From Arthrobacter sp. StoSoilA2 (GTDB lineage: Bacteria; Actinomycetota; Actinomycetes; Actinomycetales; Micrococcaceae), in the NCBI RefSeq assembly GCF_019977195.1, contig NZ_AP024643.1, positions 1,922,001 to 1,986,000 on the forward strand: a stretch of DNA of 64,000 nt, read 5' to 3'. Both the position numbers and the translations under genes were made by a program. Within the stretch, counting starts at the first letter, position 1, and the number at the start of each line of letters is the position of its first letter. Positions 52,526 through 60,977 of this stretch are shown here, in pieces. The notes under the pieces were generated by a model. That model made no database searches. It worked only from the letters and a program-made list of their open reading frames with translations, and had not been told where the DNA came from.

Positions 52526-52825
52526 ATGGCCACGGATTACGATGCCCCTCGAAAGACCGAGGAAGACGTCAGCGAGGACTCGATTGAGGAACTCAAGACG
52601 CGCCAGTCGGGGAAGCAATCCTCTGCGGTGGATGTCGATGAGACCGATCTTGCCGATGGCTTCGAGCTCCCCGGAGCGGACCTCTCCGGAGAAGAGCTCC
52701 TTATTCAAGTCATGCCACCACAGCCTGACGAATTCACGTGCTACAACTGCTTCCTTGTGAAGCACCGCTCCCAGATTGCAGCTGAGAGGAACGGGCACCT
52801 GTACTGCACGGAATGTGAGAGCTAG
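52526..52825 (+). CDS. DUF4193 small zinc-ribbon protein
   Basis: A 99-residue acidic protein with a C-terminal zinc ribbon: CYNC near 71-74 and CTEC near 95-98. The opening MATDYDAPRKTEEDVSEDSIEEL is the DUF4193 hallmark. AAGGA lies before the ATG. It is conserved next to dut in actinobacteria. Function unknown; the fold suggests a role with nucleic acid or RNA polymerase, but that is a guess. Confidence 0.92.
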   Translation: MATDYDAPRKTEEDVSEDSIEELKTRQSGKQSSAVDVDETDLADGFELPGADLSGEELLIQVMPPQPDEFTCYNCFLVKHRSQIAAERNGHLYCTECES

Positions 52826-52828
52826 CAG

Positions 52829-53320
52829 CTAGCGCGCGCCCAGCGCAGCGACGAGTTCCTCCGGGCGGCGCGAAGACACCAGCCAGTAGGGTGTTCGATC
52901 GGCGGGATCGGTGATCTCGATTTTCACGACGGCATCGATCCACCCGCGGAAGCACATGTAGGCGAGGCCATTGAGGCGGGTTCCACGTTCGGCGGTGGCC
53001 GCCTCTTTTTTGAAGGCCTCGACGCTGCCGACGAATTTACGGTCGATAGTGGCCCGTCCCACCCTAAGGCTGTCCCGCGTAACGGTGATGGTGGGTGTTG
53101 AAACCACCAGCAGGGTGGTCATGACGGCCAGAAGCACCAGGGCGGCCGTGATACCCGCGGCGGCACTGATGGGTGCGAACATCAGGATTCCGGCGCTCGA
53201 GAGGCCCACGACGACAACCCAGATCCAGATGGTCGGCCATAATTTCTCGGTGAACAGCACCTGGGAGGCGGAGGGACTGTTCCGGGCAGGCATGGGGACG
53301 GACTGGTCAGGCGTAGGCAT
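52829..53320 (-). CDS. DUF3093 membrane protein
   Basis: A 163-residue protein with two hydrophobic helices (about 28-48 and 55-78) and a C-terminal soluble part (LNGLAYMCFRGWIDAVVKIEI, then YWLVSSRRPEELV). It is convergent with DUF4193 (3 bp apart) and divergent from dut. On the minus strand TAAGCT lies six bases before the ATG, so it is probably leaderless. Function unknown. Confidence 0.88.
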   Translation of the reverse strand: MPTPDQSVPMPARNSPSASQVLFTEKLWPTIWIWVVVVGLSSAGILMFAPISAAAGITAALVLLAVMTTLLVVSTPTITVTRDSLRVGRATIDRKFVGSVEAFKKEAATAERGTRLNGLAYMCFRGWIDAVVKIEITDPADRTPYWLVSSRRPEELVAALGAR

Positions 53321-53332
53321 GGGTCCAGCTTA
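53321..53332 (-). promoter_or_regulatory. Leaderless -10 element for the DUF3093 gene
   Basis: On the minus strand TAAGCT (53332-53327) is followed by GGACCC and the ATG at 53320. Confidence 0.5.
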
Positions 53333-53385
53333 TCGGCCCTTGGGCCGGCTAACTGCCCGGAGTGCCCGCAGGGATGTGCCCCACG

Positions 53386-53400
53386 TAGAATGGTCCACTG
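53386..53400 (+). promoter_or_regulatory. Leaderless -10 element for dut
   Basis: TAGAAT (53386-53391) lies eight bases before the GTG at 53400; no Shine-Dalgarno sequence is present. Confidence 0.45.
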
Positions 53401-53909
53401 TGAGCAACGAGACCGCAGTATTCAGTAATGACACCACCGCAGCGTATGGCGCGCCCACTTTGGACGTTCAGCTGAAAATGCTCGACGCCGGGCTGGAAGC
53501 ACCGTCCTACGCGCACCCGGGCGATGCCGGCGCGGACCTGCGGGCCCGCGAGGACGTGAAACTTGCCCCGGGTGAACGGAAATTGGTTCCTACGGGCGTT
53601 TCGATTGCCCTCCCGGATGGCTTTGTTGCCCTGATCCACCCGCGGTCCGGGCTCGCCACCAAACATGGCCTCACCGTTGTCAATGCACCCGGGACTGTGG
53701 ACGCAGGTTACCGCGGCGAAATCGCGGTCACCTTGTTGAACACTGACCTGAACCACGCCATTGAGCTCAAGCGCGGCGATAGAATTGCCCAAATGGTGAT
53801 TCAGCGCGTCGAGTACGCGCGCTTCGTGATGGTTGATGATCTATCCGACTCCGCCCGCGGTACGGGCGGCTTTGGTTCCACTGGCGGATTCAACGCACCG
53901 GTGGCCTGA
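53400..53909 (+). CDS. dut: dUTP diphosphatase (dUTPase)
   Basis: Hydrolyses dUTP to dUMP, keeping uracil out of DNA and supplying dTMP synthesis. 169 residues, trimeric family. The five motifs are visible: AGADLRA, PRSGLATKHGL, NAPGTVDAGYRGEI, KRGDRIAQMVI and RGTGGFGSTG. A 17-residue N-terminal addition precedes the core. The start is a GTG with a leaderless-type promoter; the long frame extending back to 52971 runs into the DUF3093 gene and is rejected. Confidence 0.97.
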   Translation: MSNETAVFSNDTTAAYGAPTLDVQLKMLDAGLEAPSYAHPGDAGADLRAREDVKLAPGERKLVPTGVSIALPDGFVALIHPRSGLATKHGLTVVNAPGTVDAGYRGEIAVTLLNTDLNHAIELKRGDRIAQMVIQRVEYARFVMVDDLSDSARGTGGFGSTGGFNAPVA

Positions 53910-53965
53910 TAACCCACGGGGTTGCGGTTTACTTGGGGATAGACCACTACTAAGGAGACAACCCA

Positions 53966-54733
53966 ATGCTTTTTGGGCGCGGCAAAAAGTCCAAGGCCGA
54001 GCGGCTGGAAACCGCTGGCACCGTCGAGGAAAACGACGCCGTTGAGGCAACAGCCCCTGCAACCGGCGCATCCGGTACCAAGGGTGATTTCCGGCTTGGC
54101 AAAGGTCCCTGGGACATCGATGAGATCGAGGACCGCGACGGATACGTGGATCTCGGCGCACTGCTGATCGCACCCGCCGACGGACTCCAGCTGCGGCTGG
54201 AAGTAGAAGAAGCTACCCAGCGCGTGGTGGCAGTGACCATGGACCTGGCCGGCTCAAGCCTTCAGCTCCAGGCATTCGCCGCTCCGCGTTCGGAGGGCCT
54301 GTGGGACGAGATCCGCGAGCAGATCGGCCAATCCGTAGCCAGCCAGGGTGGCGAGACAGAAGAAGTATCCGGAACGTTTGGCACAGAGCTCATCGCCAAG
54401 CTTCCCGCGGAAGCTACCGACGGCAGCCGGGGTTTCCGCGCCGCCCGCTTCATGGGTGTGGACGGCCCCCGCTGGTTCCTGCGGGGAGTCCTCGGTGGCG
54501 AAGCCGCACTGGACCGGGAGGCCGCCGCCGCCCTGGAGGAGCTCTTCCGGCGCGTAGTTGTTGTCCGCGGCGACAACCCGATGCCGCCGCGGGAACTGTT
54601 GCAGCTGCGCCTGCCCAAGGACGCTGCCGCCCAAGCCCCAGCCCAAGCCCAGGTTCCCGATCCCGATGCGCAGCAGGCCGGGCCTGCCATGCAGCAGCCG
54701 GAGCGGGGACCGGAGATCACCCAGATTGGCTGA
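53966..54733 (+). CDS. DUF3710 family protein
   Basis: A 255-residue soluble protein. The N-terminus is basic (FGRGKKSKAERLE), followed by GPWDIDEIEDRDGYVDLGALLI and a long beta-rich domain with GRRFMGVDGPRWFLRG-like text (ARFMGVDGPRWFLRGV), typical of DUF3710, and a Gln/Ala/Pro-rich tail. AAGGAG precedes the ATG. Function unknown; it sits between dut and an OB-fold gene as in M. tuberculosis. Confidence 0.9.
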   Translation: MLFGRGKKSKAERLETAGTVEENDAVEATAPATGASGTKGDFRLGKGPWDIDEIEDRDGYVDLGALLIAPADGLQLRLEVEEATQRVVAVTMDLAGSSLQLQAFAAPRSEGLWDEIREQIGQSVASQGGETEEVSGTFGTELIAKLPAEATDGSRGFRAARFMGVDGPRWFLRGVLGGEAALDREAAAALEELFRRVVVVRGDNPMPPRELLQLRLPKDAAAQAPAQAQVPDPDAQQAGPAMQQPERGPEITQIG

Positions 54734-55103
54734 TACGCCCGGCTCGACAGGACCGTCCAGCCAGCAGTCCCAGCAAGTCGCTATCCGTGATCTCCCTTCC
54801 CGCGGCAGGGCCACCTGCACTGGGTTCATCGAGTCCGTCACGCATCAGCCGCCAAGTGAGCAACCCTTCTTTTCAGCAGTGGTGGTGGACGCGTTGGAGC
54901 ACAGTTTCCAGCCGTCGGTTGGTGGCGGGGGAGTGAAAAGGCCCTATGCGCGGTTGCGCGTCATCTGGTTGGGCAGGAACCGTGTACCTGGGATTGAAGC
55001 AGGAGTTGAGCTGCGCCTGAACGGCATGGTGACGCAACTGGACGGCTTGCCTGCGATGTTCAATCCACGCTACGAAATACTTTCCCGTCAGGAGCACCTA
55101 TGA
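54726..55103 (+). CDS. OB-fold nucleic acid-binding protein
   Basis: A protein of about 125 residues. The core resembles a single OB-fold: RGRATCTGFIESVT, then SAVVVDAL, then YARLRVIWLGRNRVPGIEAGVELRLNG, ending in NPRYEIL. The start is uncertain; I choose the TTG at 54726, which overlaps the DUF3710 stop by eight bases with GGAG upstream. The stop overlaps the next start as ATGA. A role in nucleic-acid binding is inferred from fold and position. Confidence 0.75.
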   Translation: MADTPGSTGPSSQQSQQVAIRDLPSRGRATCTGFIESVTHQPPSEQPFFSAVVVDALEHSFQPSVGGGGVKRPYARLRVIWLGRNRVPGIEAGVELRLNGMVTQLDGLPAMFNPRYEILSRQEHL

Positions 55104-55882
55104 CCGTGGCCAACGGATCAGAGCCGAAGGATTCCGCACAGCCGACGCCAGGCGGGACTGAAACCCCGGCCACTGGGTCAGCCAAGACCCCGGCAGCCGA
55201 AACCCCGGGGGTGGCGGAGTTGGCTGCGGGCTATGCAGAAAAGGCAGGGCTTCAGCGCAACAGTGCCGGCCATGTAGACATGTTGAAGTCTGCCGGGGGA
55301 GTGCAAGGCATCGCGGAGAGTATCCTGCCGGGCCTCGTTTTCCTCGTGGCCTTCACCATAAGCCGGGACTTGACGGTTTCCCTGGTCGCGGCGTTGGCGA
55401 CGGCAGCAATCTTCACTGTTGTCCGCCTGATCCAACGACGCCCGTTGACGCAGGCACTTGCCGGTGTGGTCGGCGTCGGGATTTCTGCTTGGTTGGCCAA
55501 CACCACAGGGAAGGCCGAGGACTTCTACGTTCTCGGCTTCTTCACCAACATTGCCTACATCGCGGGCATGGTACTTTCCATCGTCCTCAAATGGCCCATT
55601 GCAGGGTTGCTGTTCGGATTCGTCCGCAACGAGGGTCTCGAATGGCGCAAGGATCCCGAACGCCTGCGGGCGTACCAGCTTGGTACCTGGATTGTTGTGG
55701 CCGTGCTTGCGCTGCGGCTGGTGGTGCAGGTGCCCCTGTACTTCCTGGGTGAACCAGGCTTGACGGCGTTGGCGACTACCCGGCTCCTCATGGGTGCACC
55801 GCTGTACATCCTTGGCCTTTGGGTGGCCTGGCTTGTGACCAAGCCGGCACCTCAGCCGTCGAAGCCGTCGTCCTCGGCCTGA
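55100..55882 (+). CDS. DUF3159 membrane protein
   Basis: A 260-residue membrane protein with five or six helices. After a Pro/Thr-rich N-terminus (1-40) come hydrophobic stretches near 75-95, 98-115, 122-140, 150-172, 190-215 and 230-250. It starts with an ATGA overlap with the OB-fold gene and has AGGAGC upstream. The end runs 31 bp into the trkA-type gene on the opposite strand, a true tail-to-tail overlap. Function unknown. Confidence 0.88.
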   Translation: MTVANGSEPKDSAQPTPGGTETPATGSAKTPAAETPGVAELAAGYAEKAGLQRNSAGHVDMLKSAGGVQGIAESILPGLVFLVAFTISRDLTVSLVAALATAAIFTVVRLIQRRPLTQALAGVVGVGISAWLANTTGKAEDFYVLGFFTNIAYIAGMVLSIVLKWPIAGLLFGFVRNEGLEWRKDPERLRAYQLGTWIVVAVLALRLVVQVPLYFLGEPGLTALATTRLLMGAPLYILGLWVAWLVTKPAPQPSKPSSSA

Positions 55883-56586
55883 TCCGCAACGCCGGCATCG
55901 CCGTCGCGGGGCCCCTGGCCTGCCATCGACGCCGGCGACAACAGTGCCCGCAGACCGTCCTCTGCCTGGATGGTGGTGACGAAGAACAGTTCGTCGCCAC
56001 CATCGAGGACATCGTCCCGGCTTGGGGTGATGGGTGCCTGATCGCGCAGGATGGCTACCAAGGTGGCGTCTTCCGGCCACTCAATGGCGCCCACTGTGCT
56101 CCCAATGACGTGGGAGTCGTGCGGAACGGTAAATTCCACGATCGAGGCGACGCCGGTCTGCAAGGTCAACAGCCGGACGATGTCGCCGATTTCTACGGCT
56201 TCCTCAACCAGCGCAGTCATGAGCTGGGGAGTGTTGACGGCGACGTCCACACCCCACGAGTCATTGAACATCCAGTCGTTCTTGGGGTTGTTGACGCGCC
56301 CAACAGTGCGGCCCACGGCGAATTCCGTCTTGGCCAGCAAGGAAACCACCAGGTTCACTTTGTCATCACCCGTCGCGGAAACCACGACGTCGGCATCCTC
56401 AAGTTTGGCGTCCTGCAGGGTGCTGAGTTCGCAGGCATCGCCCACCAGCCAGCGCGCACCCCGCAGGCCGCTGCGGCCAATGACTTCAGGTTTGAGGTCG
56501 ATGAGCAGGATTTGATGGTTGTGGGCCAGGAGCTCACGGGCAATGGACGAGCCGACGCTGCCTGCGCCAACGATGACAACTTTCAC
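55852..56586 (-). CDS. TrkA-type potassium channel regulatory protein (CeoC-like)
   Basis: A 244-residue cytosolic protein: an RCK-N Rossmann domain (VIVGAGSVGSSIARELL) and a C-terminal RCK-C domain, followed by a 30-residue acidic tail (DAGVADQAEDDGFDG). It binds NAD(H) and gates a potassium transporter. It starts with GTG overlapping the stop of the other TrkA gene by one base (TAGTG), with AAGGAG upstream. No TrkH/TrkG membrane subunit is encoded nearby. Confidence 0.93.
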   Translation of the reverse strand: MKVVIVGAGSVGSSIARELLAHNHQILLIDLKPEVIGRSGLRGARWLVGDACELSTLQDAKLEDADVVVSATGDDKVNLVVSLLAKTEFAVGRTVGRVNNPKNDWMFNDSWGVDVAVNTPQLMTALVEEAVEIGDIVRLLTLQTGVASIVEFTVPHDSHVIGSTVGAIEWPEDATLVAILRDQAPITPSRDDVLDGGDELFFVTTIQAEDGLRALLSPASMAGQGPRDGDAGVADQAEDDGFDG

Positions 56587-57257
56587 TAAGACTCCTTGGC
56601 CGGTGCTTTGGCGAGGACCCGGCTGATCTCCGAGGTCCTGTCCAGGCTCAACATTGCGTGGACGGTATCGCCTTCCTGGTACGCCGTGCCCGGCAGGGGC
56701 AGGAGGCCTTCACCAAAACGCGTCAGGAAGGCTATGCGAATGCCCGCGGCAGCTTCAATGGACGTCAGGCTGTGGCCAATCCATCCTTCATGCAGGTCCA
56801 CCTCCGCCAGGACGAGCCGCCCTGATGGCTCCCGGTAATCGCCGGCGAGATGCTGTTCGGGAAGGATGCGCCTGAGGACCTGGTCGGCGCTCCAGCGCAC
56901 GGCAGCCACGGTGGGAATGCCGAGGCGTTGGTAAATTTCGGCGCGTCCGGGATCGTAAATACGGGCCACGACGTGTGCCACATGGAATGTCTCACGTGCT
57001 ACCCGGGTGGCCAGGATATTGGAATTGTCACCACTGGAAACTGCGGCGAAGGCGTAAGCCTCTTCCACTCCGGCCTGCTTGAGCGTGTCCCTGTCGAAAC
57101 CTACGCCGGTGACCTTGCGGCCGGTAAACGTGTTGCGAAGCCGACGGAACGCCCGCTCGTCCTGGTCGATGATGGCCACCGAATGGCCGGCGTCTTCCAA
57201 AGTGTGTGCCAGGGTTGCGCCAACACGGCCGCAACCCATGATCACGAAGTGAGCCAC
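56586..57257 (-). CDS. TrkA-type potassium channel regulatory protein (CeoB-like)
   Basis: A 223-residue RCK protein: IMGCGRVGATLAHTLEDAGHSVAIID, DRDTLKQAGVEEAYAF, and an RCK-C domain (EVDLHEGWIGHSLTSI). It is the first gene of a two-gene unit with CeoC. Divergent from an APC permease, with an 80-bp gap. Confidence 0.93.
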   Translation of the reverse strand: MAHFVIMGCGRVGATLAHTLEDAGHSVAIIDQDERAFRRLRNTFTGRKVTGVGFDRDTLKQAGVEEAYAFAAVSSGDNSNILATRVARETFHVAHVVARIYDPGRAEIYQRLGIPTVAAVRWSADQVLRRILPEQHLAGDYREPSGRLVLAEVDLHEGWIGHSLTSIEAAAGIRIAFLTRFGEGLLPLPGTAYQEGDTVHAMLSLDRTSEISRVLAKAPAKES

Positions 57258-57336
57258 CGTGTCTCCTTATGTGTGTTTACCGTGCCGCTGCGTATGACTT
57301 TACCGGTGCAGCGGACGTAAGGCGGCGACCGCCGTC

Positions 57337-59349
57337 ATGACATCGCCGGGGATTCAGAGTAGTTTTGCGAAAGTGTTGACAATACTGAATGCTGCGAAGC
57401 GTGTGGTTGTGGGCCGGCCAGTCCGGAATGACCGCTTATCCCACACCCTCTTGCCTAAACGCATCGCTTTGCCGATCTTCGCCTCGGACGCCCTGTCTTC
57501 AGTGGCCTACGCGCCGGATGAAATCCTGCTGACCCTGGCTCTCGCCGGTGTCAGCGCCGTGGCCTTCTCCCCGTTCGTCGGCTTAGCCGTGATGGTGGTT
57601 TTGCTCACAGTGGTTGCCTCCTATCGGCAGAATGTGCACGCCTACCCATCGGGCGGGGGCGACTACGAGATCGCCAACGTCAACCTGGGCAAATATGCCG
57701 GGCTCACCGTCGCTTCCGCGCTCTTGGTGGACTACGTCCTGACCGTTGCGGTATCGATGTCTTCCGCAGCGGCCTACCTCACCACGGCGATCCCTTCATT
57801 GCACGGCCAACAGGCGATGATCGCGACTGTGGGCGTGATCATTCTCGCCCTGGTCAACCTGCGGGGCATCAAGGAGGCCGGCACGGTCTTCGCCGTTCCC
57901 ACCTATATTTTCATGGCGTCCATCCTGGGCATGACCCTCGTGGGCATCTTCCAGGCGCTGACGGGACAACTTGGCCAGGCGCCATCCGCCAACTTCACCA
58001 TCGTGCCCGAGGCCGGCTTCGATGAAGGCCTCGTTGGACTTGCCGGCGCATTCCTGTTGCTGCGTGCCTTTTCCTCGGGCGCCGCGGCATTGACGGGTGT
58101 GGAGGCAATCAGCAACGGGGTGCCCAATTTCCAGAAGCCCAAGAGCAAGAACGCTGCCACAACCCTGCTGTTGCTGGGCGCGATCGCGGCGGCCATGCTG
58201 GCCGGCATCCTTTACCTCGCCAACGCCACCAAGGTCCACATTGTTCTGGATCCCGCCAAGGAATTCCTTCTTGACGGCAAGCCGTTGCCCGAGGGCTATA
58301 TCCAGAACCCGGCCATCAGCCAGATCGCAGACACCATTTTTGGGGCAGGTTCCATTCCCTTTTACGTGGTGGTGGCCGCCACTGGCGTCATCCTTGTCTT
58401 CGCTTCCAACACCGCCTTCAACGGCTTCCCCGTGCTGGGATCCATCCTTGCGCAGGACGGCTACCTGCCCCGCCAGCTCCGAACCCGCGGCGACAGGTTG
58501 GCCTTCAGCAACGGCGTGCTGGCCCTGGCTGCCGGAGCGCTGGTCCTCATCCTTTCGTTCAACGCCGACGTCACCAAGCTCATCCAGCTCTACATCGTGG
58601 GTGTCTTCATTTCCTTCACCGCCAGCCAACTCGGCATGGTCCGCCACTGGGGCCGGGAGCTGAAACTGGCCAGGGACAAGTCGGTACGCCGCAGGATCAT
58701 CAAGTCCCGGACCATCAACATGGTGGGCTTCGGCATGACGGGGTTGGTCTTGGTCATCGTCCTCATCACCAAGTTCGAGCAAGGTGCCTGGATCGCACTC
58801 CTGGCAATGTTCGTGCTGTTCCTCATCATGTGGAGTATCCGGGCGCACTATGACAATGTTGCCAAGGAGTTGGCAGTTGACGAGGATTCATCGCCACGCG
58901 CATTGCCCACCCGGGTCCACGCCGTTTTGCTTGTGTCCCACGTCCGCAAGCCTGTATTGCGTGCCCTGGCCTACGCCCGGGCGTCGCGGCCTTCGCGACT
59001 CGACGCGGTCACCGTGGATATCAACTCCGAAGAGACAGAACATACCGTCCGGGATTGGGAGAAGCTGGAAATTCCAGTACCCCTGACCGTGCTGGCCAGC
59101 CCCTACCGTGAGACCGTGACTCCCATCATGGAGTACATCAAGAACATGAGACGCGACTCTCCCCGCGACTTGATCGTGGTGTACATCCCCGAGTATGTCG
59201 TGGGCAAATGGTGGGAGCAGCTGGTCCACAACCAGACGGCCCTCAGAATCAAGACGCGGCTCCACTTTGAACCTGGAGTCATGGTTGCCAGCGTTCCGTG
59301 GCAGCTGAAGTCCTCCGAAGAAGCAAAGGCACTGCAGGATACCCAATGA
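57337..59349 (+). CDS. APC superfamily permease
   Basis: A 670-residue membrane transporter: about 12 helices in the first 500 residues (opening ALPIFASDALSSVAYAPDEILLTLA) and a soluble C-terminal domain of about 150 residues after YDNVAKELAVDED. By position it matches the M. tuberculosis Rv2690c-type permease beside ceoBC. The substrate could be an amino acid or potassium (KUP-like members exist). Start uncertain: the ATG at 57337 has only a poor TAAGGCGG upstream. It overlaps the methyltransferase start by four bases (ATGA). Confidence 0.85.
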   Translation: MTSPGIQSSFAKVLTILNAAKRVVVGRPVRNDRLSHTLLPKRIALPIFASDALSSVAYAPDEILLTLALAGVSAVAFSPFVGLAVMVVLLTVVASYRQNVHAYPSGGGDYEIANVNLGKYAGLTVASALLVDYVLTVAVSMSSAAAYLTTAIPSLHGQQAMIATVGVIILALVNLRGIKEAGTVFAVPTYIFMASILGMTLVGIFQALTGQLGQAPSANFTIVPEAGFDEGLVGLAGAFLLLRAFSSGAAALTGVEAISNGVPNFQKPKSKNAATTLLLLGAIAAAMLAGILYLANATKVHIVLDPAKEFLLDGKPLPEGYIQNPAISQIADTIFGAGSIPFYVVVAATGVILVFASNTAFNGFPVLGSILAQDGYLPRQLRTRGDRLAFSNGVLALAAGALVLILSFNADVTKLIQLYIVGVFISFTASQLGMVRHWGRELKLARDKSVRRRIIKSRTINMVGFGMTGLVLVIVLITKFEQGAWIALLAMFVLFLIMWSIRAHYDNVAKELAVDEDSSPRALPTRVHAVLLVSHVRKPVLRALAYARASRPSRLDAVTVDINSEETEHTVRDWEKLEIPVPLTVLASPYRETVTPIMEYIKNMRRDSPRDLIVVYIPEYVVGKWWEQLVHNQTALRIKTRLHFEPGVMVASVPWQLKSSEEAKALQDTQ

Positions 59350-60713
59350 CCTCCCACAGCATTTCACCCCTTACTGACAACAGCGGAGGCCAAGGTACAG
59401 CCGGCACCGAACTGACCGTTGACGTTGGCCCCATCGCGCATGGCGGGCATTTCGTCGCACGCCATGAGGGCCGCGTCATCTTCGTACGCCACGGCATTCC
59501 GGGGGAGAGGGTCCGCATCCGGTTGACCGACTCCGGCGACTCGTCGCGCTTCTGGCGTGCCGACGTCGTGGAGGTCCTGGAAGCCTCGCCGGACCGCGTG
59601 CCGCACTTCTGGAAGCCGGCAGATTCGCTGGCGGCCTGGCAGCACGGAAATCCGCCCGTGGGAGGTGCCGAGCTCGGCCACATTTCCCTGCAGCGGCAGC
59701 GCGCCCTGAAGGCTGAAGTGTTGTCGGAGCAGCTCAAGAGACTCGCCGGCCTGGACCTTGCGGTCGAGGTTGAGGGCGTAGGTGCCAACGACGACGGCGG
59801 ACTCGGCTGGCGTACGCGCGCCAGCTTTGCCGTGACCTCCAAGGGGCGGCTGGGTATGCATGCCCACCGTTCGGACGTCGTGGTGCCGATCCGGGAGATG
59901 CCCTTGGCACTTCCCGGAATTAACGAACTCAAGTTGTGGGACCTCGATCTCAGCGGGATAGCGCGCGTGGAAGTGGCGACACCTGCCAATGGCTCCAGGC
60001 CGCTGGTGTTGCTGGCGCCGGAGGAAACGACCAGTCCCAAGCGGCTGCACAGCGTCCTTTCGCAGTTGCCGCATGATGTCTCCGTAGCCAGCTTCGATCC
60101 CGGCAAGGGCCAGGTGCTGCAGCTTCGGGGGAGGACCTGGGTGCAGGAATCGGCGGCAGGGCATGAATACCGTGTGACGGGCGAAGGGTTCTGGCAGATT
60201 CATAAGGACGCGCCCGATACCCTTGTGGACGCGGTGACGGGCTACCTCGCAGGGGGAGGGTATCTCCAACCCGGTGCGGCGGTGGCCGACCTCTATGCCG
60301 GTGCCGGCCTTTTTACTGCTCCTTTGGCTGATGCGGTGGGCGTTACTGGTTCGGTTTTGTCCGTTGAAGGATCACCTGGCACCAGCCGTGATGCGCGCAA
60401 GAACCTGCACGGAGAATCCCATGTCGAGATCGTGCAGGGACGAGTGGAGCGGGTATTGCACCAGCGACCACGGAACTTCGATTCCCTGGTCCTGGACCCA
60501 CCGCGCGTGGGTGCTGGAAAAGCAGTGGTAAACCAACTCATGGCCTCACATCCCAGGGCAATTGCCTATGTGTCCTGCGATCCGGCTTCTTTTGCACGTG
60601 ATCTGGGTTACTTCCAGCAAGGGGGTTGGCGCTTGGAGTCATTGAGGGCCTTCGACCTGTACCCCCACACCCATCACCTGGAAACCGTCAGCCTCATCGT
60701 TCCCGCCGGTTAG
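59346..60713 (+). CDS. Class I SAM-dependent RNA (uracil-C5)-methyltransferase, TrmA/RlmD-type
   Basis: A 455-residue RNA methyltransferase: an N-terminal TRAM domain (VDVGPIAHGGHFVARHEGRVIFVRHG), a substrate region, SAM motif I DLYAGAGLF (about 315), DPPRVGAG and the catalytic cysteine in YVSCDPASF (Cys411). The four-cysteine iron-sulfur motif of RlmD/RumA is missing. Start ATG at 59346, overlapping the permease stop (ATGA); a frame from 59298 is possible but unlike the family. Target base is unknown. Confidence 0.88.
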   Translation: MTSHSISPLTDNSGGQGTAGTELTVDVGPIAHGGHFVARHEGRVIFVRHGIPGERVRIRLTDSGDSSRFWRADVVEVLEASPDRVPHFWKPADSLAAWQHGNPPVGGAELGHISLQRQRALKAEVLSEQLKRLAGLDLAVEVEGVGANDDGGLGWRTRASFAVTSKGRLGMHAHRSDVVVPIREMPLALPGINELKLWDLDLSGIARVEVATPANGSRPLVLLAPEETTSPKRLHSVLSQLPHDVSVASFDPGKGQVLQLRGRTWVQESAAGHEYRVTGEGFWQIHKDAPDTLVDAVTGYLAGGGYLQPGAAVADLYAGAGLFTAPLADAVGVTGSVLSVEGSPGTSRDARKNLHGESHVEIVQGRVERVLHQRPRNFDSLVLDPPRVGAGKAVVNQLMASHPRAIAYVSCDPASFARDLGYFQQGGWRLESLRAFDLYPHTHHLETVSLIVPAG

Positions 60714-60905
60714 GCCGGTTATCGCCCGTCACGCCACCGATGGCGGGCGATGCGTGGGTTGCCGCGTTTGACGGAGCTGCCTGGCAGCGGTGCTTGAACG
60801 TGATCGAAGCCACTACGATGGGCATAGTAGTCCCACATAGCAGCCCCACTCCGCATTGTTCCGCGCGGGGGCAGGGGTTGACCAACTGAGAGTGCCGCCC
60901 GGCTA

Positions 60906-60923
60906 AGTAAGGTGCGCCTAACT
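60906..60923. promoter_or_regulatory. DtxR/IdeR-like iron box upstream of acnA
   Basis: An 18-bp near-palindrome, AGTAAGG-TGCG-CCTAACT, resembles the DtxR/IdeR consensus TTAGGTTAGSCTAACCTAA (12 of 15 bases agree when TAAGGTGCGCCTAAC is aligned). It lies 55 bp before the acnA start. No DtxR-family gene is in this window, so the regulator is inferred. Confidence 0.5.
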
Positions 60924-60977
60924 GGCTAGCGGCCAACCACGCGACAAAGATGAAACTGTTGCGAGAGGAGTCCTGCC

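Noticed and set aside
52971..53399. N-terminal extension of dut
   Set aside because: The extra residues are antisense to the DUF3093 gene and unlike any dUTPase.
57337..57400. TTGACAATACTGAATG near 57376 as a promoter inside the APC permease gene
   Set aside because: The -35-like TTGACA has no -10 at proper spacing, and it lies in coding sequence; it probably only reflects codon choice.
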